Shown: positions 26,155 through 35,099, counted from the stretch's first letter. The stretch: 64,000 nucleotides of DNA from Bacteroidetes bacterium UBA1312 (GCA_002307135.1 DBTQ01000036.1:62001-126000), one strand, 5' to 3'. A program made the numbers and translations. Notes: a model not told the origin generated them from the letters alone.

Positions 26155-27324
26155 ATGATATTAATTGCAGAGCCCGTACATTTTGGTGATGTGCATATAC
26201 AAGTTAATAGTGCTTTCATTGCTATGTTTCGCCAGATTTATAGTAAGGATGAAATGGAAGTATTGGCCGAGAAAAATCATATTGTGGCATTAAAATCTAA
26301 TGTAGAGAGCCATTTTGATAATATTAAGTTTAAGGCATTTAGAAAATATAGTAATTCAAGGTTCTTTTATTGGCCTCAAAAAATAATAGGGGAGTGGTAT
26401 CAAATATTTAAAGTATTAGCAATAGCACGTAAAAAAAAGCCCGAATTACTCGTTTGGCTTTGTCTATTTCCTACAGGCCAATTGTTGTTACAATTCTTAT
26501 CGACATTTTTATTTCGAAGACAACAGCAAATAATAGTATTACATGGAGAAATGGAATACCTAGCCACATGCGATAAAAAACTTGTTGACAGGGCTTTGGG
26601 AGGCATACTTCGGAAAGCCTTAAATGCGTCACCTCGTCATGTAAGGTTTATTGTGCTTGGGGATAGCATTAAAAAGAAAGTCGATCAATTGGGTTTAAAA
26701 TGTGCTGATAGGATTTGGGCTATACAGCACCCGTATATATACAACCAGCAGGTAAAGCGCTATATTCAAAGAAAAACAACTTTACGTATTTGTACATTTG
26801 GTGTTTTAAAAAAAACGAAAAATGCTCATTTGTTTTTTCAACTGGCAGAGCGTTTTCAAACTGAAATTGAAGCAGGAAAAATATCGTTTCATACTGTTGG
26901 TAAAATATATCCTGATATGGAGGCTTATTTAAACAAATTTGTGGAGTGCTATAAGCCGGATCAATTTTTACCTCAACAAGAATATGAACAAGTAATTGCT
27001 CAAAATAGTATCTCAATTTTTTGTTATGATGAAAATATGTACCAGATGAGTGCAAGTGGTACACTTCATGAATCACTTCGTTTGGGGTTGCTAGTCTATT
27101 CATTAAACAATGATTACTATAAAAGCTTTATAGATAAACATAAGGTCGGTAAAGTATTTATGAGTTTGGATGAAATGTATCTTGAGCTGTCTCAAATGTT
27201 GAAACATGAGCAGGAAATTTGCGAAAGAGACTACATCAATAACTTGGCTATGTTTTTTGAAAAAAATAGCGTTCTTTTGCAGTCTGAAATACTCCGCAAT
27301 TTGTTGAGATTACCTCTGTTATAA
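26155..27324 (+). CDS. Glycosyltransferase, GT-B fold, divergent
   Basis: The start is placed at the ATG at 26155 (389 residues); a TTG at 26143 would add four. The N-terminal half is not recognisable by motif. The second half has RICTFGVLKKTKNAHLFFQLAERF and a late MSASGTLHESLRLGLLVYSL block, which resembles the donor lobe of GT-B enzymes but lacks a canonical EX7E signature. Its place between two GT2 genes supports a transferase. It could instead be a modifying enzyme of the same locus. Confidence 0.7.
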   Translation: MILIAEPVHFGDVHIQVNSAFIAMFRQIYSKDEMEVLAEKNHIVALKSNVESHFDNIKFKAFRKYSNSRFFYWPQKIIGEWYQIFKVLAIARKKKPELLVWLCLFPTGQLLLQFLSTFLFRRQQQIIVLHGEMEYLATCDKKLVDRALGGILRKALNASPRHVRFIVLGDSIKKKVDQLGLKCADRIWAIQHPYIYNQQVKRYIQRKTTLRICTFGVLKKTKNAHLFFQLAERFQTEIEAGKISFHTVGKIYPDMEAYLNKFVECYKPDQFLPQQEYEQVIAQNSISIFCYDENMYQMSASGTLHESLRLGLLVYSLNNDYYKSFIDKHKVGKVFMSLDEMYLELSQMLKHEQEICERDYINNLAMFFEKNSVLLQSEILRNLLRLPLL

Positions 27325-27338
27325 AGACTAAACGCTGA

Positions 27339-28256
27339 ATGATTAATATTTCGGTAGTAATACCTACCTACAATAGACCTGAATTGCTCAAAAGAGCGAT
27401 AAAATCTGTTGTACAACAAAAAAATAATCAGCTCTCAATTGAGGTAATAGTAGTCGATGACTGCTCTACTCAAAGTATTCGCTTAGATGAATTTGACGGC
27501 GAGCGTATTATTTATAAACGATTGTTGCAAAATGGAGGACCTCAGATCGCTCGAAATGAAGGTATTGCTTTGGCTACTGGTGACTGGGTCTTGATGCTTG
27601 ATGACGATGATGAGTTTATCCAAAATGCTATTACTAATGCTATTAATATTATTCTAAAATTTGATAATAAAGAGGCATTTCCTGTTTTTTTCTTTGCTAC
27701 AACTATTGGTAAAATACCTGATGACTATTTGCTGATTACTCCAAAGCAAATAATGGATGAAACGCTTCGAGGTGATTTTACGCCCATTATTCAGCGTGAA
27801 AAATTTATTGAAAATAATCTACGTTATTTAGATTATCCTGAAATTGTTGGAGTGGGCTGTGAGCAGCTTACTTGGTTTTTAATAAGTTCATTATTTCAAA
27901 TTCCCACATTTAGTCTTCAAATAGTAAAAGTGAATGCAGATGCACCTTTTAGATTAACTTCATATCAGAATTTTATCTATAATTCGCATAAGTTCGCATT
28001 ACAGCAAGATATAACTGTTCAATTTTTGCAACAGCATAAATTGGATACAATTTATCCTCCTATTATAGCGAAGAAAAAATTGGGCGCAGCTATATACTAT
28101 TTAGTTTCCGGAGAAAAAGAGATGTGCAAGGAGCGGCTCTTTTCGGTTAAAAATTACAGACCATTTGCAACGTCTGTGATTGCTTTTTTGACTTATTTAC
28201 CCAATTCGATCTCTAAGTTTTTATTTAGAGTTTATAAGATTCGATTTAGCAAATAA
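27339..28256 (+). CDS. GT2 family glycosyltransferase
   Basis: The 305-residue protein opens with the GT2 signature ISVVIPTYNRPELLKRAIKSV. It continues with VIVVDDCS, RNEGIALATGDWVLMLDDDD (the DXD metal site) and a short C-terminal part with basic residues. It is the last gene of the rightward polysaccharide operon, 14 bases after the previous one, and is followed by a terminator. Confidence 0.9.
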   Translation: MINISVVIPTYNRPELLKRAIKSVVQQKNNQLSIEVIVVDDCSTQSIRLDEFDGERIIYKRLLQNGGPQIARNEGIALATGDWVLMLDDDDEFIQNAITNAINIILKFDNKEAFPVFFFATTIGKIPDDYLLITPKQIMDETLRGDFTPIIQREKFIENNLRYLDYPEIVGVGCEQLTWFLISSLFQIPTFSLQIVKVNADAPFRLTSYQNFIYNSHKFALQQDITVQFLQQHKLDTIYPPIIAKKKLGAAIYYLVSGEKEMCKERLFSVKNYRPFATSVIAFLTYLPNSISKFLFRVYKIRFSK

Positions 28257-28285
28257 ATTCTTCATTTAAAAGTAGTATGTAATAA

Positions 28286-28320
28286 ATAAGAGATGGCATT
28301 AACCATCTCTTATAGTTTTT
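28286..28320 (+). terminator. Terminator closing the polysaccharide operon
   Basis: Eleven-base perfect arms ATAAGAGATGG (28286-28296) and CCATCTCTTAT (28303-28313) with a six-base loop are followed by AGTTTTT. It could also serve the convergent small repeat gene. Confidence 0.85.
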
Positions 28321-28364
28321 AAAATAAAATAATGAAATCAAGTATTGCTGCAATAGCAAGCTTA

Positions 28365-28640
28365 TTAATGAGGTGTTTCCTCATTTTTGTCATTATTCGT
28401 TAAGTCAGCTACTTTGTGTTTTGCTGCCTCCAAAGCATCATTTGCTTTATCTTTTGTAGTTTCCCAAACGTCACCGGCTTTATCAGCTAATTCCGAAGCT
28501 TTATGCTTGGCTGTATCCAGTGCATCTTCAGCTTTATCTTCTAATTTTTCCCAAGCGTCACCTGCTTTTTCTGTCAAATCGTTCAACGCATGTTTTGCTT
28601 TATCAAAAAAGCTTTCTTCTTTTTTTGTTTCTTCGCTCAT
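28365..28640 (-). CDS. Small LEA-like/YtxH-like amphipathic helix repeat protein
   Basis: This 91-residue hydrophilic protein is rich in K, E, D and A. It contains two full 29-residue repeats (15-43 and 44-72) and a partial third from 73. Each repeat begins AKH and the two full ones carry GD-A/V-WE. Predicted amphipathic helices of this type are known from LEA group 3 and apolipoprotein-like bacterial proteins linked to desiccation or membrane protection. There is no signal peptide and no cysteine. It stands alone and is convergent with the polysaccharide operon. Function is inferred from composition only. Confidence 0.8.
   Translation of the reverse strand: MSEETKKEESFFDKAKHALNDLTEKAGDAWEKLEDKAEDALDTAKHKASELADKAGDVWETTKDKANDALEAAKHKVADLTNNDKNEETPH
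28425..28598 (-). repeat. Two tandem 87-base coding repeats
   Basis: Residues 15-43 and 44-72 of the small LEA-like protein correspond to 28512-28598 and 28425-28511. Protein identity between copies is well over half by eye (AKH-x-A/L-x-x-L-x-x-KAGD-A/V-WE). The DNA has drifted, so the duplication is not recent. Confidence 0.75.
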
Positions 28641-28878
28641 GTCTTTTGATTTTTAAAGTTGAATAAATGATTACTATGCTAAAGTAACTTAAGAAAATTA
28701 GAACTTATCGCACAATTTCTTTTATAACAATTAGGTAACCTTATATTAAATATGATTTTTTTTCGAAAGTAGATTAGACAATTGGAGCATTTCAATCGTC
28801 TTTAGAACAGACTCCATACAGCAATTACCGTGATTTATTGAGCTTATAAATAGTTTGAATACTTTTATTTTTATTAAA

Positions 28879-29535
28879 TTACTCTTGCCACAGAAAGGGA
28901 AATAAGATAAGGCTTAGAATAATTACTAACGCAATAAGGAGTATCAAAATAAGTGCAAGTTGCCACCATCCTGCCTGATATACCGGCATAATGGCTTTGG
29001 TAGCCAGTTTACTTAAAATCATTAATACAGGTGTGACAATCGGGAATCCTAATACGGCCATGAGTGCTGCATTCTGGCCAGCTTTTGCGGCAATCGCCGA
29101 AAGGAAGGTAAAAACAGTGGACAGTGCCATACAGCCCATTAATGTTACTAATAAAAACAAACCTACCTGCTCTAATGGGTTGCCTAATAACAGCCAAAAC
29201 AATAGAAGGCTTACGAAACTAATCAGGATTTGAATAGATACACTATAAATTAATTTTGCTGCCATAAAATAGGATGGCTTGACAATGCTGAAATAGTAAC
29301 GATATCGAGCATTTGATTCTTGCAAAAAACTTTTGGCAACGGAATTGACGGTAACGAATAATTGTGTCAACCAAAATAATGCATTCCAAACTTTTGCATC
29401 AGGTTGACCATTCATCATATATATAGCAAATACGGTGGAACCAACATAAAGTAGTACACCAAATAGCGTATGTTTTTGACGCCATTCTATTTTGGCATCT
29501 TTGATGACTAAGGAAGCTATTTGTTGAAATGCCAT
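28879..29535 (-). CDS. ccmB: Heme exporter CcmB-like ABC permease
   Basis: The 218-residue protein has six hydrophobic helices and the CcmB opening (LVIKDAKIEWRQKHTLFGVLLYV), with FWLTQLFVTVNSVAKSF. The loop ARYRYYFSIVKPSYFMAAKLIY and the late GFPIVTPVLMIL block also match. CcmB works with CcmA and CcmC/D in system I cytochrome c maturation. No ccmA or ccmC is in the window. It lies 60 bases downstream of ubiD in the same direction. Confidence 0.9.
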   Translation of the reverse strand: MAFQQIASLVIKDAKIEWRQKHTLFGVLLYVGSTVFAIYMMNGQPDAKVWNALFWLTQLFVTVNSVAKSFLQESNARYRYYFSIVKPSYFMAAKLIYSVSIQILISFVSLLLFWLLLGNPLEQVGLFLLVTLMGCMALSTVFTFLSAIAAKAGQNAALMAVLGFPIVTPVLMILSKLATKAIMPVYQAGWWQLALILILLIALVIILSLILFPFLWQE

Positions 29536-29595
29536 TTATCTTCTGATGATTGTAGTTGATTAAGTTTTGGTAAACCAAGCTGCGAAATTAAGCAT

Positions 29596-31431
29596 TTATA
29601 TGCCATACAAGCTTCCACTTTTTGCCCAAAGCCTATCTATTCTTTTTTCTGTTTCTGCGTCAAGGATTAAAGGTGGGGCATGGTGGGTTTTTATTCTTGC
29701 ATCAATAATTAGTGAACTACGGCAGCCCCAATGCTTGTACTCCATAAAGCTGTCAATACCATGGATATCGTGTGATGGGTTACAACGAGTGAATGTTATC
29801 CAAATAAAATTATTGAGCGTTTGTGCCGCAAATTGAGTGTTATCACAAAGTACAATCAACGGAAATGATTGCAAGGCAGTTGTTTTACTGCTCAATTGCT
29901 CATTGAGTGATGCTATGGTTTGTTTAGTTTCTTCATAACTCTCAAATGGTTTCACTTGCAAGATAAGTATGCCTGGCATAGGTATATCTATGCCATTAAT
30001 ACCGTTTATGTCTTTTAGCTCTGATGGTATTTCTTTTCCTAATGATCTTATAATAGCACCATAAGCTGCAAATACAACCTTACTGCCCGTGTTTAAACCT
30101 GTTCCTGAATAGTCCAGAGTATCAATAGTAGTTTTTGTTTGAAAATGAATATCACGACTCCAATCTATACGTTCTAATATATACTGTAGATATTCTGACA
30201 CATTGTGGGTATGCAATTGATTGGTATCATCGGCCGTAATAAATAAAAATTTCGCTAGGCTCAACTGTCCGGTGCCTAAAATATGGTTAGCAATAGTCAA
30301 TAATTCTGCAGGTTGTTTCGTTGGTGCATAAGGTGTATAACGCTCGCTACCGATAGCCAGTAGTAAGGGGTGTACTCCTGCGGCATCCACTGCATGTACT
30401 TCTTTGAGTCCTGGGATCTCATTTTTTAATGCACTGCCGGTCAATTCGTGTATTAATTCACCAAAGCTCGTATCTTCTTGAGGAGGACGACCCACTACGG
30501 TAAACGCCCAAATTGCATTTTTACGTGCATATACTTTATGCACTTTCATTAGTGGAAATGGGTGTTGCAAACTATAATAACCCAAATGGTCACCAAAAGG
30601 CCCCTCTGGTTTATTTTCGTTGGGGTACACTTCTCCTGTAATTACAAAATCGGCATCGCTGCTGATGCAAAAACCATCTTTATAGCTGTACCGAAAACGC
30701 CTTCCTCCAAGTAATCCTGCAAAGGTCATTTCACTCATACCTTCGGGTAAAGGCATGACCGCAGCAAGCGAATGGGATGGAGGACCGCCTACAAAGCAAG
30801 AAACTTTAAGCGGTATATTTTTGTTCATTGCTTTCAATTGATGTACACCAATTCCTCTATGTAATTGATAATGTAATCCTACTTCTTTATTGAGTTCATA
30901 ATTGTTACCGCTGAGTTGTATTCGGTACATACCTAAATTGGCATTCATAATACCAGGTTTATCGAGGTCTTCACTATATACCTGAGGTAATGTTACAAAT
31001 GCACCGCCATCCATTGGCCAATGTTGTATTAATGGTAGGTCACTAATATTGATTTCTTCGTGGAATATAGGTTTGGATATTGGATTCTTGAGTGGTAACG
31101 CCTTTAGTGCTGCAAATGCAGTATGTATATTGTCCAATGGATGTTTGAGCGCTTCTATTGGGTTATCTTTAAGTGCAATTGTCTTTTTTACGGCGTCAAT
31201 AGTATCTCTAAAAATAAATTTACTTCTTTCTAAACTACCAAAAATATTACTTGCTGCGCGATATTTTGAACCTTTTACATTTTCGAATAATAGAGCTGGG
31301 CCTTTGGCTTCGTAAACCCGCAAATGTATTGCGGCCATCTCTAGATAAGGGTCAACTTCTTCTTTGATACGAACAAGATGACCATTTTTTTCTAAGTCTA
31401 AAAGACAAGACTCGAGCGATCTATAACCCAT
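29596..31431 (-). CDS. ubiD: UbiD family prenylated-FMN decarboxylase
   Basis: The 611-residue protein is of UbiD length. Characteristic segments are YRSLESCLLDLEKNGHLVRI at the start, GMYRIQLSGNNYELNKEVGLHYQ, VSCFVGGPPSHSLAAVMPLPEG, NKPEGPFGDHLGYYS (with the catalytic Glu/Asp region) and VGRPPQEDT. UbiD enzymes need prenyl-FMN made by UbiX, which is encoded about 11 kb to the right. In Bacteroidota the likely role is a decarboxylation in quinone (menaquinone) synthesis, but other aromatic acids are possible. No other quinone gene is present to decide. Confidence 0.9.
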   Translation of the reverse strand: MGYRSLESCLLDLEKNGHLVRIKEEVDPYLEMAAIHLRVYEAKGPALLFENVKGSKYRAASNIFGSLERSKFIFRDTIDAVKKTIALKDNPIEALKHPLDNIHTAFAALKALPLKNPISKPIFHEEINISDLPLIQHWPMDGGAFVTLPQVYSEDLDKPGIMNANLGMYRIQLSGNNYELNKEVGLHYQLHRGIGVHQLKAMNKNIPLKVSCFVGGPPSHSLAAVMPLPEGMSEMTFAGLLGGRRFRYSYKDGFCISSDADFVITGEVYPNENKPEGPFGDHLGYYSLQHPFPLMKVHKVYARKNAIWAFTVVGRPPQEDTSFGELIHELTGSALKNEIPGLKEVHAVDAAGVHPLLLAIGSERYTPYAPTKQPAELLTIANHILGTGQLSLAKFLFITADDTNQLHTHNVSEYLQYILERIDWSRDIHFQTKTTIDTLDYSGTGLNTGSKVVFAAYGAIIRSLGKEIPSELKDINGINGIDIPMPGILILQVKPFESYEETKQTIASLNEQLSSKTTALQSFPLIVLCDNTQFAAQTLNNFIWITFTRCNPSHDIHGIDSFMEYKHWGCRSSLIIDARIKTHHAPPLILDAETEKRIDRLWAKSGSLYGI

Positions 31432-31497
31432 TTTACAAAGTTAAGATTTAGTAACTAGTATTAGAGTAACAATCAAATTTATAGATTGGAATTGATG

Positions 31498-31536
31498 TAA
31501 AAAAGGTTTGAATGTATGTTGCATTCAAACCTTTTT
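31498..31536 (-). terminator. Terminator between DUF420 gene and ubiD
   Basis: The perfect arms AAAAGGTTTGAATG and CATTCAAACCTTTT (31501-31514, 31522-31535) have a seven-base loop, with A-rich and T-rich flanks. It lies after the stop of the leftward DUF420 gene and ahead of ubiD, separating the two transcription units. Confidence 0.85.
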
Positions 31537-31555
31537 ATTAATTGATTTTTTGACT

Positions 31556-32098
31556 TTAATTATAATAAGGCGATATTAAGTAGTACACCAATACACCTGT
31601 AACACTTACATATAACCACAATGGCCAGGTGTATCTTGCTAATTTTTTGTGCGCTCCAAATTCACTCAATAATCCTCGGTAAGCAGTAAATAGGATAAAG
31701 GGAAGAATAATGGCTGCTAATGGGATGTGTGTAATAAGAATAAAATAATAGAATGTTTTTGTTGCACTATCTCCTCCAAATTTTGTTTCTCCAGCCAGTA
31801 GATGGTGTGCTATGTAGGACACTAAAAACAAGACAGAAAGCAACATCGCTGCCAGCATAATATTCTTATGAGCCTGATAGTTTTTCTTTTTCACAGCCAG
31901 TAATGCTGCAACAAGCAATACGGATACAATAGAATTGATAATAGCATTGGCCAGAGCGAAAATATGTGGATTGAAACCTAAATTTATTTCGAGTTTAAAT
32001 TTGGATAAAATCACTACAGCGGCAAATACTACAAATGATACGGTGAGTATGAGTAGTCTTGCTTTTTTGTCATTTTTTTCAATAGAAGGACTGAGCAT
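31556..32098 (-). CDS. DUF420 membrane protein, CtaM-like oxidase assembly factor
   Basis: The 180-residue protein has about five transmembrane helices. It has two conserved histidines in the later helices (SYIAHHLL and LITHIPLAAIILPFILFT), with LLSEFGAHKKLARYTWPLWLYVSVTGVLVYYL at the end, matching DUF420. The Bacillus member CtaM is needed for heme-copper oxidase assembly. In many Bacteroidota this gene follows SCO in the oxidase operon; here the ctaB-SCO operon is about 22 kb away. It lies 28 bases after the DUF6029-like gene. Confidence 0.85.
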   Translation of the reverse strand: MLSPSIEKNDKKARLLILTVSFVVFAAVVILSKFKLEINLGFNPHIFALANAIINSIVSVLLVAALLAVKKKNYQAHKNIMLAAMLLSVLFLVSYIAHHLLAGETKFGGDSATKTFYYFILITHIPLAAIILPFILFTAYRGLLSEFGAHKKLARYTWPLWLYVSVTGVLVYYLISPYYN

Positions 32099-32126
32099 AA
32101 GTTTAATCTAAATGATAAATTTGGGT

Positions 32127-33701
32127 TTAAAAACTTGTAGTAATGCTACCTTTTATACCGCTAAATGCAGGCTCATAGCGGCATACACCACCAGTACAGT
32201 TAATGCCGGCTACTTGTTTTACGTAAGCCAATGTAAATCGGTGTGGACCTTTTGTATAGGCGGTAAACACATTGTAATAATGTGTTTTTTCATTGCCGGG
32301 AGTAGGTTTGATATTGTACATGTCAGACAATGCGAATGACCATTTAGGTGCAATATTGAATTCTACAAGTCCAAACAACCAAGAACCTAAATCTTGCTTG
32401 CTATCTTGGTATTCCCATTCTGTACGAATAGAGTGTTTTTCATCGAAGCGATAAGTTACTTCAGCAAAAGGTGTGATCGCAAACATCATTGGCAGTGGCT
32501 CACTACGATAGACCTGAAGATTATATTCCATGTACTGTATGCCTCCTCCAATAATCCAGTTCTTTATACCACGGTATTCAGCATCAGCAAATGCTTCACG
32601 ATATAATTTATCGCCAGTTAAAGTATTGATACTAGTATAAGTTAGTGTTGTATTAAAGTTGTCATTCGGAGCTAACAGTACATCACCTTTATAGGCCATT
32701 TCTGAAATGTCTTGCGATGCAGGTGTATAGCGAGCTAATAAACGCTGTGGTCTAATAGTAGCTACAACAGGCTGCCAGTTCATCATACCATCTAATAGCG
32801 TTTGATTAGGCGATGTGCGCATCACAAAGTTTTCAGTACGTTTCCCACTCACGTTAAGTGCAATCCCTTTTTTCGCCCAACCGAGTGTAGAGTATTCAAC
32901 ATTACCAGCCTTGTCCTGTAAAGTGCCATTATTATTAATGGTTTCGTGCGTTTTGTAAGCACCTTCGGCGTACCAAGATAGATTTTTAAATGTCAATGTA
33001 TTATAGCCTGTGAAAGCATACGTGTTGTACATTGGAACAAAGCGGTCTGATAGCGGCATACTGTTTATTGTTGCAACAATTGCATCCATTGAAGTTTGGT
33101 CAAGTGTACGATTAATCATGCCCAACCCTGGAGCAAGATGCACCTTTTTAACGGCAAAATCACCTTCTATATTTATCCCTTTAATGATAGGTGCATAAAA
33201 AGTGTTGATAGCATTGTTGTTTTTTTGTTGACCAGAAAACCCTTTAATAGAAAGGTTCTTCGATACTTTATATTTCATCAGCAAACCTACTAATGCATTG
33301 TCAATTAGTAGGCCTCTGTCTTCATAAGAACGAAATAAAATACCACTCCCAATCTGGTCGTAAATATACCCTGCAGTAACGCTTAGATCGCCAATGTCTT
33401 TACTTAAGCTAAAGGCACCAATCCCATAAGCAGTCATGGGTTTGGTCAGGTATTTTAAGTTTGAATTTTGAAAGGCATCAACACGCATTGTAGCGGTAAA
33501 CCCGTTGTTATTATAACGTAGGTTCATCCAGCCTTCTCCACCACTTTTGGCTTGTTCGTAAAGCGGATTATTCGGAGCTATAATAGCCTGATCATTTTGG
33601 AAAATATTGAGGTTGGTCATGATATCACCACTCAATGTGCCCTGTGCAAATGAATGCACTGAAAGGGTTGAAATTGCAACAAACAAGAAAATCTTTTTCA
33701 T
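32127..33701 (-). CDS. DUF6029-like outer-membrane beta-barrel protein
   Basis: This 524-residue protein has a signal peptide ending near SFAQ (residue 20). The whole remainder consists of alternating beta-strands with aromatic girdles, and it ends in a short beta-strand (GIKGSITTSF), consistent with BamA-dependent insertion. The opening (LSGDIMTNLNIFQND, then YNNNGFTATMRVDAF) matches what I know as the Bacteroidota DUF6029 family, though the name is from memory. Function is unknown. It shares a leftward unit with the DUF420 gene and is divergent from a secreted thioredoxin. Confidence 0.75.
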   Translation of the reverse strand: MKKIFLFVAISTLSVHSFAQGTLSGDIMTNLNIFQNDQAIIAPNNPLYEQAKSGGEGWMNLRYNNNGFTATMRVDAFQNSNLKYLTKPMTAYGIGAFSLSKDIGDLSVTAGYIYDQIGSGILFRSYEDRGLLIDNALVGLLMKYKVSKNLSIKGFSGQQKNNNAINTFYAPIIKGINIEGDFAVKKVHLAPGLGMINRTLDQTSMDAIVATINSMPLSDRFVPMYNTYAFTGYNTLTFKNLSWYAEGAYKTHETINNNGTLQDKAGNVEYSTLGWAKKGIALNVSGKRTENFVMRTSPNQTLLDGMMNWQPVVATIRPQRLLARYTPASQDISEMAYKGDVLLAPNDNFNTTLTYTSINTLTGDKLYREAFADAEYRGIKNWIIGGGIQYMEYNLQVYRSEPLPMMFAITPFAEVTYRFDEKHSIRTEWEYQDSKQDLGSWLFGLVEFNIAPKWSFALSDMYNIKPTPGNEKTHYYNVFTAYTKGPHRFTLAYVKQVAGINCTGGVCRYEPAFSGIKGSITTSF

Positions 33702-33734
33702 TAATCAACTGTTAAATTCCTTAAAAAAAGTTCA

Positions 33735-33765
33735 CGAAACTACTTTTCTTAGCTAATATTAACAA
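33735..33765 (-). promoter_or_regulatory. Candidate promoter of the DUF6029-DUF420 unit
   Basis: On the minus strand TTG (33765-33763), 20 bases, then TAGTTTCG (33742-33735) matches the Bacteroidota consensus except one C for T. The expected leader is about 27 bases. Confidence 0.45.
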
Positions 33766-33801
33766 CTAAATTTTGTCAAAGCATTTTAAAATAGAACAAT
33801 A

Positions 33802-34299
33802 ATGAAAAAAATCAGCTCAATTGTATTGTGTTTGTTTGCTTCTGCAAGCCTTTATGCACAAGCCACAGAATTACCAACCACACAAATTAAAGATGTAAAC
33901 TCAGGGAAAAAAATTGCCTTCAACGAAACTTTTGAAAAGGGTAAAGTGACAATTGTAAGTTTTTGGGCAACTTGGTGTGTACCATGTAAAAAAGAAATTA
34001 ATAATATTAGAAAGAAAATGGCTGAATGGAAGAAGGAAGCCGATTTTAATTATGTTACTGTTTCTATAGACGAGTCGCGTGCTGAGGGTATGGTACGTAG
34101 TTACGCTAAATCGCAAGGATGGGATTTTGCTTATTACCAAGATCCAAATTCAGACTTGAAGCGTTCTTTGAATTTTCAAAATGTACCTTTTACTATTATC
34201 GTAGATAAAAATGGTAAAGTAGCATTTATGCACACGGGTTATGAAGAGGGTGGTGAGAATGAAGTGTTTGCTAAAGTAAAAGAATTGGCGGGTAAATAG
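33802..34299 (+). CDS. Secreted TlpA-like thioredoxin
   Basis: The 165-residue protein has a signal peptide ending at LYAQ (20). It is a TlpA/ResA thioredoxin fold with the active site WATWCVPCKKE (Cys59/Cys62), the cis-proline segment NVPFTIIVDKNGKV and a final HTGYEEGGE. It acts in the periplasm, in reduction of apocytochrome or copper-site cysteines, and would be kept reduced by DsbD. It is divergent from the DUF6029-like gene and convergent with yceI across a strong terminator. Confidence 0.9.
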   Translation: MKKISSIVLCLFASASLYAQATELPTTQIKDVNSGKKIAFNETFEKGKVTIVSFWATWCVPCKKEINNIRKKMAEWKKEADFNYVTVSIDESRAEGMVRSYAKSQGWDFAYYQDPNSDLKRSLNFQNVPFTIIVDKNGKVAFMHTGYEEGGENEVFAKVKELAGK

Positions 34300-34321
34300 T
34301 TTTCACATATTCTTTGATACC

Positions 34322-34364
34322 AATAATAAAGCGGAAATGATCATGTCATTTCCGCTTTATTATT
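34322..34364. terminator. Bidirectional terminator between the TlpA-like gene and yceI
   Basis: Nineteen-base perfect arms (34322-34340 and 34346-34364; core AAGCGGAAATGA/TCATTTCCGCTT) enclose a five-base loop. It sits between convergent stops at 34299 and 34385. Confidence 0.9.
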
Positions 34365-34384
34365 TGATGTATTTATTGAAATAA

Positions 34385-34957
34385 CTAGTCTTTCGTTAAT
34401 TCGAAATTAGCAACTAAAGTAACATTATCTCCAAGCATTGCAGCAGGAGTAGATGTAGCCAAGTTGAAATTAGTACGTTTGATAATACCGCCAACTTTAA
34501 ATCCGGCTGTAGTTTTTTTACTCATTGGATTTTCGCCGGTACCATTCAATGTTGCATTCAACAATACAGGTTTAGTTACACCATGCATAGTCAAATTACC
34601 TGCAACGGCATACATATTACCTTTTACTTTTTTAATAGAAGTACTCTTAAATGTCATTGTTGGGAATTTTTCTACATCGAAGAAGTCTGCACTTCTCAAA
34701 TGTTTATCACGGCCTTCGTTGTCTGTGTTAACACTAGCAACATCTGCAGTCAATTCAATTACAGCATCAGTGAAATCTGCTTTTGATGATTTTACTTTGA
34801 TATCAAAGTTTTTGAATGATCCTTCAACATCAGAAATTTTCATGTGGGTAATAGAAAATCCAAGTTTGCCATGAGCTTTATCCAAAGACCACGATTGAGC
34901 AAAAGAAGTGGCGTATGTAAAAAGGACGCTACCACAAATCAAGATAAGTTTTTTCAT
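34385..34957 (-). CDS. YceI-family periplasmic lipocalin-like protein
   Basis: The start is at the ATG at 34957 (190 residues). The much longer open frame to 35569 runs antisense through hxlR and is not coding. A signal peptide ends at SFAQ (21). The YceI beta-barrel follows: WSLDKAHGKLGFSITHMKISDVEGSF, then FTDAVIELTADVASVNT, RDKHLRSADFFDVEKFPTMTF and GNLTMHGVTKPV. YceI proteins bind long isoprenoid-type lipids in the periplasm. It is divergent from an HxlR regulator, with a nested inverted repeat between the two, so regulation by that protein is likely. Confidence 0.93.
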   Translation of the reverse strand: MKKLILICGSVLFTYATSFAQSWSLDKAHGKLGFSITHMKISDVEGSFKNFDIKVKSSKADFTDAVIELTADVASVNTDNEGRDKHLRSADFFDVEKFPTMTFKSTSIKKVKGNMYAVAGNLTMHGVTKPVLLNATLNGTGENPMSKKTTAGFKVGGIIKRTNFNLATSTPAAMLGDNVTLVANFELTKD

Positions 34958-34983
34958 TTTGGTTAAAATTGTTTTTTGAATGG

Positions 34984-35052
34984 CAAATGTAGCTATCTTT
35001 ACTATCCTTTTTATACTACTTACCCAAAGTATATCGGTTTTGTTTAGTAAAG
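34984..35052. promoter_or_regulatory. yceI promoter and nested inverted repeat, candidate HxlR operator
   Basis: A perfect -7 box TACATTTG lies on the minus strand at 34991-34984, about 27 bases ahead of yceI, without a clear -33 TTG. Immediately upstream are nested inverted repeats. CTTTACTA (34997-35004) pairs with TAGTAAAG (35045-35052), and TATAC (35012-35016) pairs with GTATA (35029-35033). Both are centred near 35023. A dimeric winged-helix regulator made by the divergent gene could bind here. Confidence 0.5.
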
Positions 35053-35099
35053 TAATTATTTGATAACATCGGTAGGTTTTGGTCTTTAATTTTGTATTT

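Noticed and set aside
35087..35094. TAATTTTG as hxlR promoter
   Set aside because: It is an exact -7 match, but it lies five bases from the ATG and has no TTG at the right distance; it would require a leaderless message.
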